Shown here one piece after another: positions 36,010-46,333 of a DNA stretch of 64,000 nucleotides. Every line of letters begins with the position of its first letter. Position 1 is the stretch's first letter. Below the pieces are notes generated by a model. That model was not told the origin of the DNA. It made no database searches and saw only the letters and a program-made list of their open reading frames with translations. The position numbers and the translations under genes are program-made. The stretch is from Cucumis sativus (Eukaryota > Streptophyta > Magnoliopsida > Cucurbitales > Cucurbitaceae), in the NCBI RefSeq assembly GCF_000004075.3, contig NC_026660.2, positions 5,084,001 to 5,148,000 on the forward strand, read 5' to 3'.

Positions 36010-39000
36010 TTAACTCGGGACGAAGGGTTCGAAGAGCTTTTCACATGGGTTTGGATAGGTCTGTAGAATAGTAGCAGCACGTTCAAATTCTTCTCTCAAA
36101 ACTTTGATACTGTACTTATCGACAACTCGACCTAGGTCGTGAGATGTCTCAAATGGATCCTCTATGCATATCAAATGGCGATCCTTGCCGATCCTCCTTG
36201 TCCAATCTTTTGCTCTCTTGCTGCACATTTAGCTCACAAAATAAACTATCCATAGCAATTCTAATTATATTATGAAAGAGTAATTAACCGTTCAGTCTCC
36301 AGATTATAAGAAGCTAAGCTAGGACTTATAATTTGAAGACTAAAATGAACGTTGATCGTAAAACATAATATCTTTCAAATTCAATATTGTGAAACCAACA
36401 CATAAGGATAGATAAATATGAATAAAAGAATACAAACGAATAACAGAAACAAAGTTTCGTAACAAAAAGACTTGAACAAAGGCACAACACCACTGGAAAA
36501 GAAAATATTACGACATGATTTTTTTTTAAAAAAAAAGCTTTAAATCTTGAGAAAAGGATACAAAAGGGTAATTAGAGACCTTTTCGATACTGTCACCGAC
36601 CCAACGAGAGGCATGACACCTAGCTATACACATCTCCAATCCAATGGGCACCCAATCCTTTTAAAAAGGCTTCTGTTTCTATTAGCAGAACCTTTGCAAG
36701 TCTCTTGTCGTTTCCTTTTCAAGAGAGGCTTAGTTATGGGTATTTCTTTCTTTTCTTTTTTTTCCATCTCAAGCCCTGAATGAGAAGAAAGACAGAGAGT
36801 GGACCAAAAACCCCATTTCTTTTCAAGAAAAATGAATCACATGAAAGGATCGCCCGTTATTCTGTTTTATCATCAGAGGGTCAACTGTTCAGAAAAGTTC
36901 GCAAGAAATGTTTCTAAGGCAGTTCAACCTGAGCCAATGCAAGCAAAAAGGAATCAAACCTAGGCAAAGTCGACCCCCTCCCTTAACCTCTCTCAGTATG
37001 AGTCTCTCTAAAAAATTCTACTATTCGGATATTTACTTTTATCCAGAGAAACGCAAGACAGTGGCAACTGACTTTCTCTCTCCTCTAACTCCCTTGTTTG
37101 TACACTATTACCACCAATAATTGCCCATACATATCTTTTCGACACACACACTTCCTCTTAGTTGTGAAATGAATTGGGAAGCAATATGCCGCCTACCATA
37201 TTCCCCTATTGAGCCAAATATTCCACAAAGTATCCAAAAAAGCTGTAACCCAATGGGTCTCTTATATAAAATGGCAAGTGGAACAGAACTTCCATCTTTT
37301 GCACGAAAATACTATGAGAATTGTACCCATCCGATCTCTTACTCCCAGCATCATACTTTCAGAAGTCCAAAACCAAAAACCACTATTTTTTCAAAAACTA
37401 AAACAAGAGAATATACAAATCTTATGAGTTTTCTGGTGCTGAAAAAACTGAACCTCTATTTTTTTTATTAGGAAAGGATCGTGCACATCAACTTCTTTAA
37501 TCCAGTCCAGCATCATGTTTCTAGAAACTAAAACAAAAAACTATCCATTGTTTCTTAACAAGAGATTCACTGAACTTAAAAACTCCCCCATATAAGTAGA
37601 AAAACAGATATTAGGTTAGATCATATAACTTACCTGACAGTGTTTTTAGTACGGACAGATACAACGGTGTTGGCATAATCATGACAATATGCCCAATAAT
37701 GGAAGAAACCCCAAACAAGGCGAGCAACGCTTTCCTTGTTATCAGATCCAAAAGTTTTTAGCTTTTCAACTTGGTCAAAGTACGCACATTCAATATTATC
37801 CACAATTTTATGATAAGTAACAATCTTCGTTTCCTGGGGAAAAAAGAGATATGTTGATCACTAAATGAAAATATTAAATAGCAACCAGATAAGCATTATG
37901 AAGATAAGTATCAAAGGTGAAACTTTCGTTGATCACAGACTCCCTTACACAAGTGCCAAACTGGCAATGACGTCAACTAATTTGTAATCACAAGAACATA
38001 GCCACCTTATCCAAGACATTACATATCATACTAAAACTATTGGACAGTAAACCAGAGCTGACTGAGCAGCTGATCAACAATTATTAATACAAAGAATAAA
38101 GAACTGAAACAAAAAAGGAATATAGCTCCTACAGCACACCATCAGAGCCCAAAACAGTTTCTCTTTTGTTAAAACAAAAAAATCGGTGAAAATATATTTG
38201 GTTTGGGTATTCGTTTTCTAAAAAAATGTTTTCTTGTTTTCTTTTAGTATGATTTCAAAGATGGCCCTTTTTTCAAGTTGTTCTAGCCTTCAAAGTGACA
38301 GATATACAAATAATGATTTCAGCATACACAATAAAATTACACTTTGTGAGTCATTTGATTCTCAAAATAATTTTGTAATGAGATTAAGGAGTACATAAAA
38401 TTTCAGCAGCTTGTACATGTTTAGAATTATAACACTTCGGGCAGAAATAGGGATGCACTTGCCATCTATGCTTTATTTTCTTTCCTCCCTAGTTCATAAA
38501 GCAAGAGGGTCGATGAAAAGATATCTAAAAAGTTTATTTATACAGAACAGTGATAGGTACATTGTTGAATAGCCCACGCATGAGAAAGGAAGGTAAGAAA
38601 TGTAACCAACTAATCGTAAAAGGATGTTCTAAAATGCTAATCTAAACTGTGAGTAGAAATTAAGAGACTTCTATACAAACCTGTAAACAAGGTAGGATAG
38701 GAGGGTCTCGATGTTGTAAGAAATGGATGCACATCAAAACATACCTGAATTGGTAATTGGCATATTAGCATATTCCCATCAATTAAGTGTTAAAATTCGA
38801 AAAACTTGACAATCTGGGAAGTGTCCACAACTCTTGAAAATCAATAAATAAAAAGGTATTTATATCTCTATTGTAAAGATTACTAATCACTGATCGTTAT
38901 AGCTTCATAAGATTAATCAGAAAACATGATAAAACTTCTGAGTAGCATAATTCTATACAGTTTCATAACTTACGCATAGCTAGACAGCGTTCCCTGGTAT

Positions 39001-41431
39001 GTTTCATTTACACCCCTAGACTTGGCCCAATGCTTCACAATAAATGCCAATTGTGGTAATCTGACATCTATTTGTGCATAGTCCCGGAGAAGTTTTGTAT
39101 TCACAACAGCCAAAACATTGTTTATGCATATGTCACAGGATACTCCAGTCACGGGGTCCTTAAGCTTTATAATAGGAACTCTTGCACGAGTCAGGGCCTA
39201 CAAACATAGCCAACTTAAAGTCAAGTAGTAGGAATGTAATGAGCATTTATTTGTGTTCATTCTTTTGTGCATAATAGTGAATGTCGTTTGAGGTTGTATT
39301 CAACCATTATGTCCCATGTAGAAGCATACAGCCATTTCATCACCTAAAACAAAGACAACACACACACACACACCGAAGAACAGAAGGCAAGTTCATATGA
39401 CTATATGAGGCGTGCAACTAAAATATAACATAAAATTATAAACTCATCTTGACATCATTACTAAGATGGTTCTTCAGCCATGGAAAAGACTCTGAATGGT
39501 AGATAATCAAGTACCTGCACATTCTGGAAATTAGCTGACTGCAGAATTTCTGCCAACTTTAGCAAGATCTCAGACTTGTCAATATCAGCATCTCTAAGTA
39601 CAAGACACACATCTACATCACTATTTGAAACTCCAAAGGAGTTCGCACATGACCCAAAAAGGAAGAGGTGCGCATGAGGCCATTCATTAACCACCAATTT
39701 CTCTAGTGATATCAATAACTGCCTTTGTTTTTCCTTTTCTTCTTCAGGAGGGATCAGGGATTCATAAATCCTAAGGAGAGGAATTGTCAACATATCTATG
39801 TCACCTCGGCAGTGTATATGTTTTCTAGCAATCCTTTCTCTGTGCGTAAGTAGTCGATTCCCCCTGCAATCCTGCATACAAATTCTCCAAATCAATTTTG
39901 CATCCAATATGACTATTTATTGCTTGTACATCAATATTTGTCTATCCGTGAATGTTATCATACAAACATATACATATAGAACGTTTTCTCACAGGTCGAT
40001 ATTGTATTCAAAGGAATATTTGAAGACCCGAGTACAATTAGATAGAAAAGTAGCAAGCCTCTTATTTCGTGTGGTATACAATCTCAATGCTGCTTAAGAT
40101 TATAAGTGGCCTTTTTCCTCGAAGAAACTTCAGTTCTACTATTTTATCAATTCATCCACGAGACTTCAATAGAGATGTTTCCACACAACAAAAGCCATTA
40201 CCTGATCATACAAGAAAAATAAAAAGAAAAATACCTTCTCTCGACGAATAAACTTGGAATCACTTTTCTCATCAGGTTCATCCTCAAGCAACAAGGAATC
40301 AGCCAGCTGTTCACCTATATTGTCCAGTTCCTGACTGTCATGACCTTGATAACTATCTCTGTGCCTGCCTTCATCAATCTCAGAATCCAAATTCAAAACT
40401 CTTTCTTCGATATTCAATGCTAATGCTGATTGAAGATCACTCCTAGAAGGCCGTACAGGATCGCGAAGCTGTGCACCAAGTTCAAGCCTGCGAGACCCCT
40501 CACCAAATTGACTTGAACGAGGTCTCTCTCTATTCCCTCCATGCTCAAAATCTCTCTTTCTAATGTTCCCAAAATCCAAGTGCCCTCCCCCCGTAGGATT
40601 GCTCATGAAACCAGATACCTCCGAAGCCTTTACCTGGGGATGAAAATTGTAGTTTTCACCCAACACACGACCTCTTTCCTGATCTGAGTAATCACATTCT
40701 CCACGGCCAAAGGAATGAACATTGGCATTCGGATTGGAATTGCCATACGACGTAAAGTTAGAATTCCCATGAGAATCCAATCCCTGATTTCTATTCAACC
40801 CATTAGGGATTGACTCCCTAAACCCCACTTCGCGGTTTAAATCCTTGGCAGTGCTACTATTCCCATTAATCAAAATCCTAGGAAATAGAGAAGGAGAAAA
40901 AGAGCCAAACTGAAGCTTGTTCTCCAGTTGGTTATGCTGGGAAAAGTTATGCGTAACAGTACCGTTGGCTCTATCATGGTTTCCAGGAAACCCTAGCCTC
41001 TTAAAATCATCAACACCCCCAAAACCACCTTGAATTTGATCACCCGAAGTCTGAGACGCAGCGAATTGGGCTCCCCCAAACTGACTCCGAGGAAGAGGAA
41101 AGGGGTTCTGCTGTAGATGTTGAAACCCCACATAATTAGGAGCGATGGGAGTAGATAAGGACTGGTGGGAGTGGGACCAAGGAGAAAGAGGAATAGGGTA
41201 GAGAAGATCGGAACCACTGGAAGGCCACGGCGTCGGGAGGGAGGTCAGGGAGGGACCAACGGCGGCGACGGCAGGATCAATAGAGGAAGAAGGGTGAAGG
41301 TGAGGGAGAGAATTGAGATTGAGATGCGATTGGCGATTTGGGGGTCGTTGTAAAAGGGAGAGAAGAAACTCACCGCCGTTAGAGGGAGGTGGAAAAGGAG
41401 AATGACCGTCGCCACCAGCATCTCCGGCCAT
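36010..41431 (-). CDS. URT1: URT1-like UTP:RNA uridylyltransferase
   Basis: Cytoplasmic terminal nucleotidyltransferase that adds uridines to deadenylated mRNAs. Six exons on the minus strand: 40235-41431, 39515-39871, 38974-39197, 38681-38744, 37634-37833, 36010-36220. All are GT/AG and in phase, giving 2253 nt and 750 aa, close to the Arabidopsis enzyme. Exon 1 codes a long disordered Pro/Asn/Ser/Gly-rich region (residues 1-399) with the short hydrophobic motif [11 protein letters not shown] at 21-31. The catalytic core begins near residue 420: [19 protein letters not shown] contains the GS pair (472-473) and Asp 484 and Asp 486, and SCDICINN gives the third Asp (540). [20 protein letters not shown] and the final [20 protein letters not shown] are typical of the PAP/TUTase C-terminal domain. 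Confidence 0.93.
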
Positions 41432-41448
41432 TGAAGGGGGGGGAGGAG

Positions 41449-41688
41449 TCAGCGGCGGGCGGTCAGTAAGAGAGAGAAAGAGAGTGGGTGTGTGGGTGTG
41501 GATTGGAAGTAATTATTTGTCGTAGAATTATAATTTAGAATTGGAATGAGAATGAAAGAATGAATTGAGAGTGGAGGGAAAAAGCTTCCAAAATACTCAT
41601 CGGATTTGCTTTCCACCTTCCCGCTGCTGCCGTCTTCGTCTTTTCCATCTTCTTCCAAATCAACCAAGTTAATCTCATCTTTATTCAT
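41449..41688 (-). other. 79-codon upstream open reading frame in the URT1-like 5' region
   Basis: An ATG frame ends 17 bp before the URT1-like ATG. Its first half is strongly acidic and hydrophilic (MNKDEINLVDLEEDGKDEDG); the second half is Ser/Thr/Pro-rich and ordinary. If transcription starts above 41688 this would be a uORF. It could also be chance, or the relic of an old exon. No family was recognised. Confidence 0.3.
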
Positions 41689-42944
41689 CTTTTTTAGGTT
41701 AAAATCAATTATAAATAAATAATTAAACTTTCAAACTTCTCTCTAATCATTTCTCTTTTCCTACTAAACCTATTTGATTCTTTTTACTTTTTACATTTTT
41801 TAAAAAAACTAATTCTCCAATTTTTTTTAAATGATTTAAATTTTTTTTTCAGGAAAAAAAATATAATTCTAAAAAAGCCATATGAGTTTATAAATTTATT
41901 TGACACTTCAAAAGAAATCAGAGGCCACCTAAATTCCTATCATGTGTTTAGTGGTATAATGATTTTTTAAAAAAATAGTAGTATAACTACTTTTAAATAA
42001 AATGCTTTTAAAATAAAATCAAAAATTTTAAGCACACGTAGAAGAAGAAGAATAATAAGTTGACTGATAGTAGATTTTACATTCGTCTCGGATCGGACAT
42101 GTGACTAGTGTACGTGATAAGTTAGACTCACGTTTTTTTCATCTCAATTTCACGTTTCTTGACAAATACGAGTTATAGTAAAAATGCTCGAAAGGTTATG
42201 TGTATTCACTAAGAGTATTGAGTTTTGTATCTTTTAATTTTAGATTGTTTCATTATCAATCTCGTATCAACTCTTAAATTATTTTTAAATTGTAATTTAT
42301 ATGATAGATTAACTCTTAAACTATTTATATATTATATACTTATATGATGTGCAAAAGTTCCTTAAGTTCAAATCTCAAAATAGGGAAAAAAAAAGGTGGT
42401 ATTTGATGAGTTTTGTAATGATTTTTGTTGAATAAACATTTTGGACTAATCATAAAGAGCCATGTCATTTACCAAATTATCGATCAATTTACATGTGCTT
42501 AAGTTTGAGACTAATTAAAAACTAACATGTGTTTTAAATTAAAATCGAAGACATCAATTGATCATCGATCTCGATGATGTCAGGTGGTTTCATCATAATC
42601 ATTTGATTGAAATTAATTTGGTTCAATTAAATGTTAAGATTTGGGTTAAAATTCTTTATAGCCTAAAATAAATTTAAGGTCCGTTTGGATTGAACTAAAA
42701 ACAAAATGTTTTTCAATAATACATTTTCTTTTAAACATTTTTTAAAAAATTAGACACTTAATGTTTGGTTAGACTGTTTTACAATTGTTTATATGTGAAT
42801 TTGGTTTTTAAAGATTTCTCCAAAATGATTATTTTATAAATGATTTTTTTTTAAATGCATTATTTTAATTTGTTAAACACTACCATTTTTTTCAAAATAG
42901 TTTTTTTTTTTTTTGACAAAATTAAACACTTTAACATAAGTTCA

Positions 42945-43190
42945 AGAAATGATTGCAAATATAACAATTAAATTTAAAATATTAATAAATATAACCATAC
43001 TTTTTTAAATTGCAAATATAACAAAGCTCATTAAAATTTATGATCGATAGACTATGTTGTAAATATTTATCAATCAATAATAAACCACAAGAATCTATTA
43101 ACAATAAATTTTGCTATATCTTTTTTTAAAAAATATTACTATACATTTAATTATTATTCCTACATTGCTACATATTATAATTACCCTAAG
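42945..43190. mobile_element. MITE of the 'tgatag' family, diverged
   Basis: Left arm 'tttttaaattgcaaatataacaaag', interior 'gatcgatagactatgttgta', right arm 'ttttgctatatctttttttaaaaaatattactatacatttaattatta': the inverted arrangement of the elements at 59.6-60.2 kb. Confidence 0.5.
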
Positions 43191-43471
43191 TTTCAAACAA
43201 TTGGGTCTAAGGGTCAAATCCATAACAAATCTTGCTAGAAAACTCTATAGATGAAGAAGTTTTATTCATTTGAAGGATCATAAATTTTATACTTTAGAGT
43301 CCTAGAGACTCCACGATCAAAAGAGTTCCTAACTTTTGAGGTTATCCATACTTGAAAAGTCGATTTTGTTTGAATGATGGTGGATTTAATTTTGTTTTAT
43401 TAGAAAAGGAATTAACTAACAATTAGGGATATATAAATGTTTTAATTATATATAGTTAATTTACCTAAAGG

Positions 43472-43509
43472 TGGAGGGAGGGAGGGAGGGAGGGAGGGAG
43501 GAAGGGAGG
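43472..43509. repeat. (GGGA)n tract upstream of the carboxylesterase-like gene
   Basis: About nine GGGA/GGAG units in 38 bp on the plus strand, 220 bp before the ATG. With more than four runs of three Gs separated by a single A, it fits the G-quadruplex consensus. Confidence 0.9.
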
Positions 43510-43728
43510 TATAATTGTGTGATTTGAGTTTAACACTAAACCTTTCGCACCACACAAACCCAAAACAAATAAACTCTTCACAATTTTATTTCGATGGCCA
43601 ATAATTCATCCAACTCCCGTTTCTTTTGCTTCCTTCGTACCTAAAATTTCACCACCTCTTCTTCTTCCTCCTCCTCTTCTTCTTATTTTCTTCTTCATTC
43701 TCTAATTAATATCACTTCTTTCACATCC

Positions 43729-44799
43729 ATGGCCGCCGCTTCCTCCTCCTCCTCCCCTCTTTCTCAATCACAATTCACAATGCATCTCCCTGAAACTGCT
43801 CCCATTTTCCCCCTTCCACTTCCCACTGCCATGCGCCGTTCTCACACCATGTCCAAATTCAACCCTTACGAACATCTCAGCGTCTCCCTCAACCCCGACG
43901 GCTCTCTCTCCCGTCTCCTCCAACTCCCCGCCGTCTCCTCCACTTCCCCCGTCGATCCCGTTTCCTTCAAAGACATCTCTCTCAACCCCTCCTCCGCCAC
44001 CTGGCTCCGCCTCTTCCGTCCCACTAACATCCCCGCCAACGACGGCGTCGCCGCCCGTCTTCCCATCCTTATCTACTTTCACCACGGCGGCTGGATCCTC
44101 CACTCCGCCTCCGACGCCATCACTCACCGCAACTGCGCCGACCTTGCCTCCCAGATCCCTGCCATCGCCATCTCTGTCAACTACCGTCTCGCCCCCGAGA
44201 ACCGTTTGCCAGCGCAGTACGACGATGCCGTGGACGCCCTCCGGTGGGTGAAGACCCAGATGACGGATCCCAACGGCGACAAATGGCTTAAGGATTTCGG
44301 CGACTTCTCCCGGTGTTACCTTTATGGCGTGGGGTGCGGCGGAAACATTGCTTTCTTTGCTGGACTGAAGGCGGTGGCAGGGTTGAAGCTGGAGCCAATG
44401 AAGGTGGCTGGAATTGTGATGAACCAGCCGATGTTTGGTGGGGTTAAGAGGACTAAGTCGGAGCTCCGATTTGCGACGGACCAATTGCTGCCGTTGCCGG
44501 TGCTGGATTTGATGTGGGAACTGGCGCTGCCGAAGGGGATGGATCAAGACCATAGGTACTGTAATCCGATGGTGGGAGGTACACACAAGGAGTTGATCGG
44601 ACAGCTGGGAAGGTGCCTGGTAGTAGGATTCGGAGGAGATCCGATGGTGGACAGACAGCAGGAATTTGTGAAGATGTTGACTGGTTGTGGGGCGCAGGTG
44701 CTTGCGTGGTTTGATGACATGGGATTTCATAATGTTGACCTTGTTGACCATCGCCGGGCTGCTGCCGTTATGAGTCTTGTTAAGGATTTCATTCTTTGA
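43729..44799 (+). CDS. Class-I carboxylesterase-like (CXE) alpha/beta-hydrolase lacking the catalytic serine
   Basis: Intronless, 356 aa, alpha/beta-hydrolase of the plant CXE / GID1 / HSL family. The oxyanion-hole motif HHGGW is at residues 118-122, and NYRLAPENRLPAQYDDAVDA follows at 151-170. The nucleophile elbow, normally GxSxGGN, reads G200-V-G-C-G-G-N206: position 202 is Gly (codon GGG, 44332-44334), so the serine is absent. The other triad residues appear kept (Asp304 in FGGDP, His334 in MGFHNVD). True esterase activity is therefore doubtful; a binding or receptor-like role, as in GID1, is possible but inferred. Family members usually start near MSKFNPYEHL, here codon 41 (ATG at 43849); the first ATG adds 40 Ser/Pro-rich residues. 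The 5' half uses many C-ending codons and is GC-rich. Closest relatives by position and sequence seem to be Arabidopsis CXE8/CXE9. Confidence 0.88.
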   Translation: MAAASSSSSPLSQSQFTMHLPETAPIFPLPLPTAMRRSHTMSKFNPYEHLSVSLNPDGSLSRLLQLPAVSSTSPVDPVSFKDISLNPSSATWLRLFRPTNIPANDGVAARLPILIYFHHGGWILHSASDAITHRNCADLASQIPAIAISVNYRLAPENRLPAQYDDAVDALRWVKTQMTDPNGDKWLKDFGDFSRCYLYGVGCGGNIAFFAGLKAVAGLKLEPMKVAGIVMNQPMFGGVKRTKSELRFATDQLLPLPVLDLMWELALPKGMDQDHRYCNPMVGGTHKELIGQLGRCLVVGFGGDPMVDRQQEFVKMLTGCGAQVLAWFDDMGFHNVDLVDHRRAAAVMSLVKDFIL

Positions 44800-46333
44800 T
44801 CTTTCCCTTTAGCCCCACGCAACCAAACCATACAATTTTTTCCAATTACTCTCTTTCTTCTCTCTTAAATTACAACTAAAATTCTCTTTAATCCGCACTG
44901 GTAATTGTAAATTAAAGGTTTTTAGAACAACTGTGGAGGTGAGTATTTGAACTTTACACCCCTTTTTTAAACTAAGCTCGTGATGACTTTATTTTCTATG
45001 GATTGAATATGTATTGATTTTGATTTGTACTTTAAAGGAGTTTAATTACCTATTTAATTAGATAAATAAAGTGATTATTTTTATGTTAATTACACCAACA
45101 AAGTCACTATTTTGCTTCATGTGCCTCCATAATGGTCAATTTTTTGTTTCCATGGCTTGATGGAGCTATGTTCTCATCCGTTCTTAAATATATAGAAAAA
45201 GGGAATAGCGAAGAAATGCGTAGAAATATATGAAAAATGTGGGGGCATTTATGAGAGCGAAGGAGGAAGATAGAATCAGTTTCCTTTTTTTAAAAAAAAA
45301 AATGAAAACAAAGGAAGAAGAAATAAAGGCTATTTATTTACTCACCACCTTCACCGCAACCGTACCACCTACACTTGTGCTACACCACACCCTACTCTTT
45401 AACTTTTCATTATTTATGTTTATTGGCACATTTTTTAAAAATTAACAAAATATTAAAAATAAATAGAACCTCTTGGCTTAAAAGTAAAAACAAAAGGTCA
45501 ACTTTTAGAAGTAAATGATAGAGTAACCAATACGGTAGAGTTTGAATTCTACAGCTACAAACCAATAATGAAATTGGTGGCACATTTACAAGGCTACTTA
45601 AGTATTGCATTGATCGTATATACTATAACCATCAACATTTTATATTCATTGCTCGTAAAGATGGCAGTCATATTATATCAACCAAATAATTTCTTCCGTT
45701 GTTACATGGGTCAATTCAAGCAAGTTCAATAACTAAATACACAAATTACCATCTCAAATGTGGATACATAGTTTTGTTGAACTAGGTAAACAAACAAACA
45801 AAAAAGACACTTTTTTTAAGGGTTTACCACCCCCCCAGTCCCTCCATTACTTGTTGAAAGGGTTAAGTTATAGAAATTTGGCTGACCCAGTGGACCTTCC
45901 CCACCACTCACTTTTGGCAGCAAAAGGTTGTACTGAAACTCATGCTATAGTTTAGCACAGAAAGAAAAGTGGGGAAATGTCAACTTTTAAAGCAAAAGTT
46001 TTGGACTTTTAAGGAGCTTTTATCAAGTGAAGTCAGTGATGGGATGATTTGAGGGGTGAGGGCAGTTATGAAGTTTGTAGATTAAGGAAAAAGCTTGGCT
46101 TTGGCCTTTTTGGTAATGTTACAAATCATATCATATCATATTCTTCACTTTAATCCCACTTGGAGTTTTCTAAAATTTCACCAACTTGTGGGGAGCTTTT
46201 TGACAAAATCATAGCCTCTGCCAATTGCTTTTCAATCCATTTAACCATGGGAAGGAAGAAAATACCAACACCATTTGCACAGAGTTTACACTGCATTTTA
46301 AAAAATGGCAACTAAAATCTAATTCTGCCTCAC
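44800..46333. other. Convergent intergenic region between the esterase-like and kinase genes
   Basis: Contains the 3' ends of the two flanking genes. No coding sequence is supported; the frame at 45758-45955 has no family motif. A slightly GC-richer patch with a C run (45820-45910) may be 3' flank of the kinase gene. Confidence 0.5.

Larger units (their letters stand above)
41689..43728. other. Intergenic region between the divergent URT1-like and carboxylesterase-like genes
   Basis: About 2 kb shared by two divergent genes, so it should hold both promoters. AT-rich with T/A runs; a MITE relic (42945-43190) and a GGGA tract (43472-43509) are listed separately. 'ggtccgtttggattgaact' near 42679 resembles the end of hAT-type small elements, but no matching right end was found. 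CT-rich leader sequence (43655-43690) precedes the esterase ATG. Confidence 0.5.

Noticed and set aside
36547..37471. Several plus-strand frames inside the last URT1 intron, in slightly GC-richer DNA
   Set aside because: No domain recognised, frames are short and unrelated, and they lie in an intron whose borders fit the URT1 phases; possibly an old insertion but not demonstrable.
43768..44751. 327-codon minus-strand open frame opposite the esterase-like gene
   Set aside because: It mirrors the GC-rich, C-ending codons of the sense gene; composition is His/Gln/Gly/Val-biased and no family motif is present.
45758..45955. 65-codon plus frame between the esterase-like and kinase genes
   Set aside because: No motif, no leader or splice support, probably 3' flank of the kinase gene.
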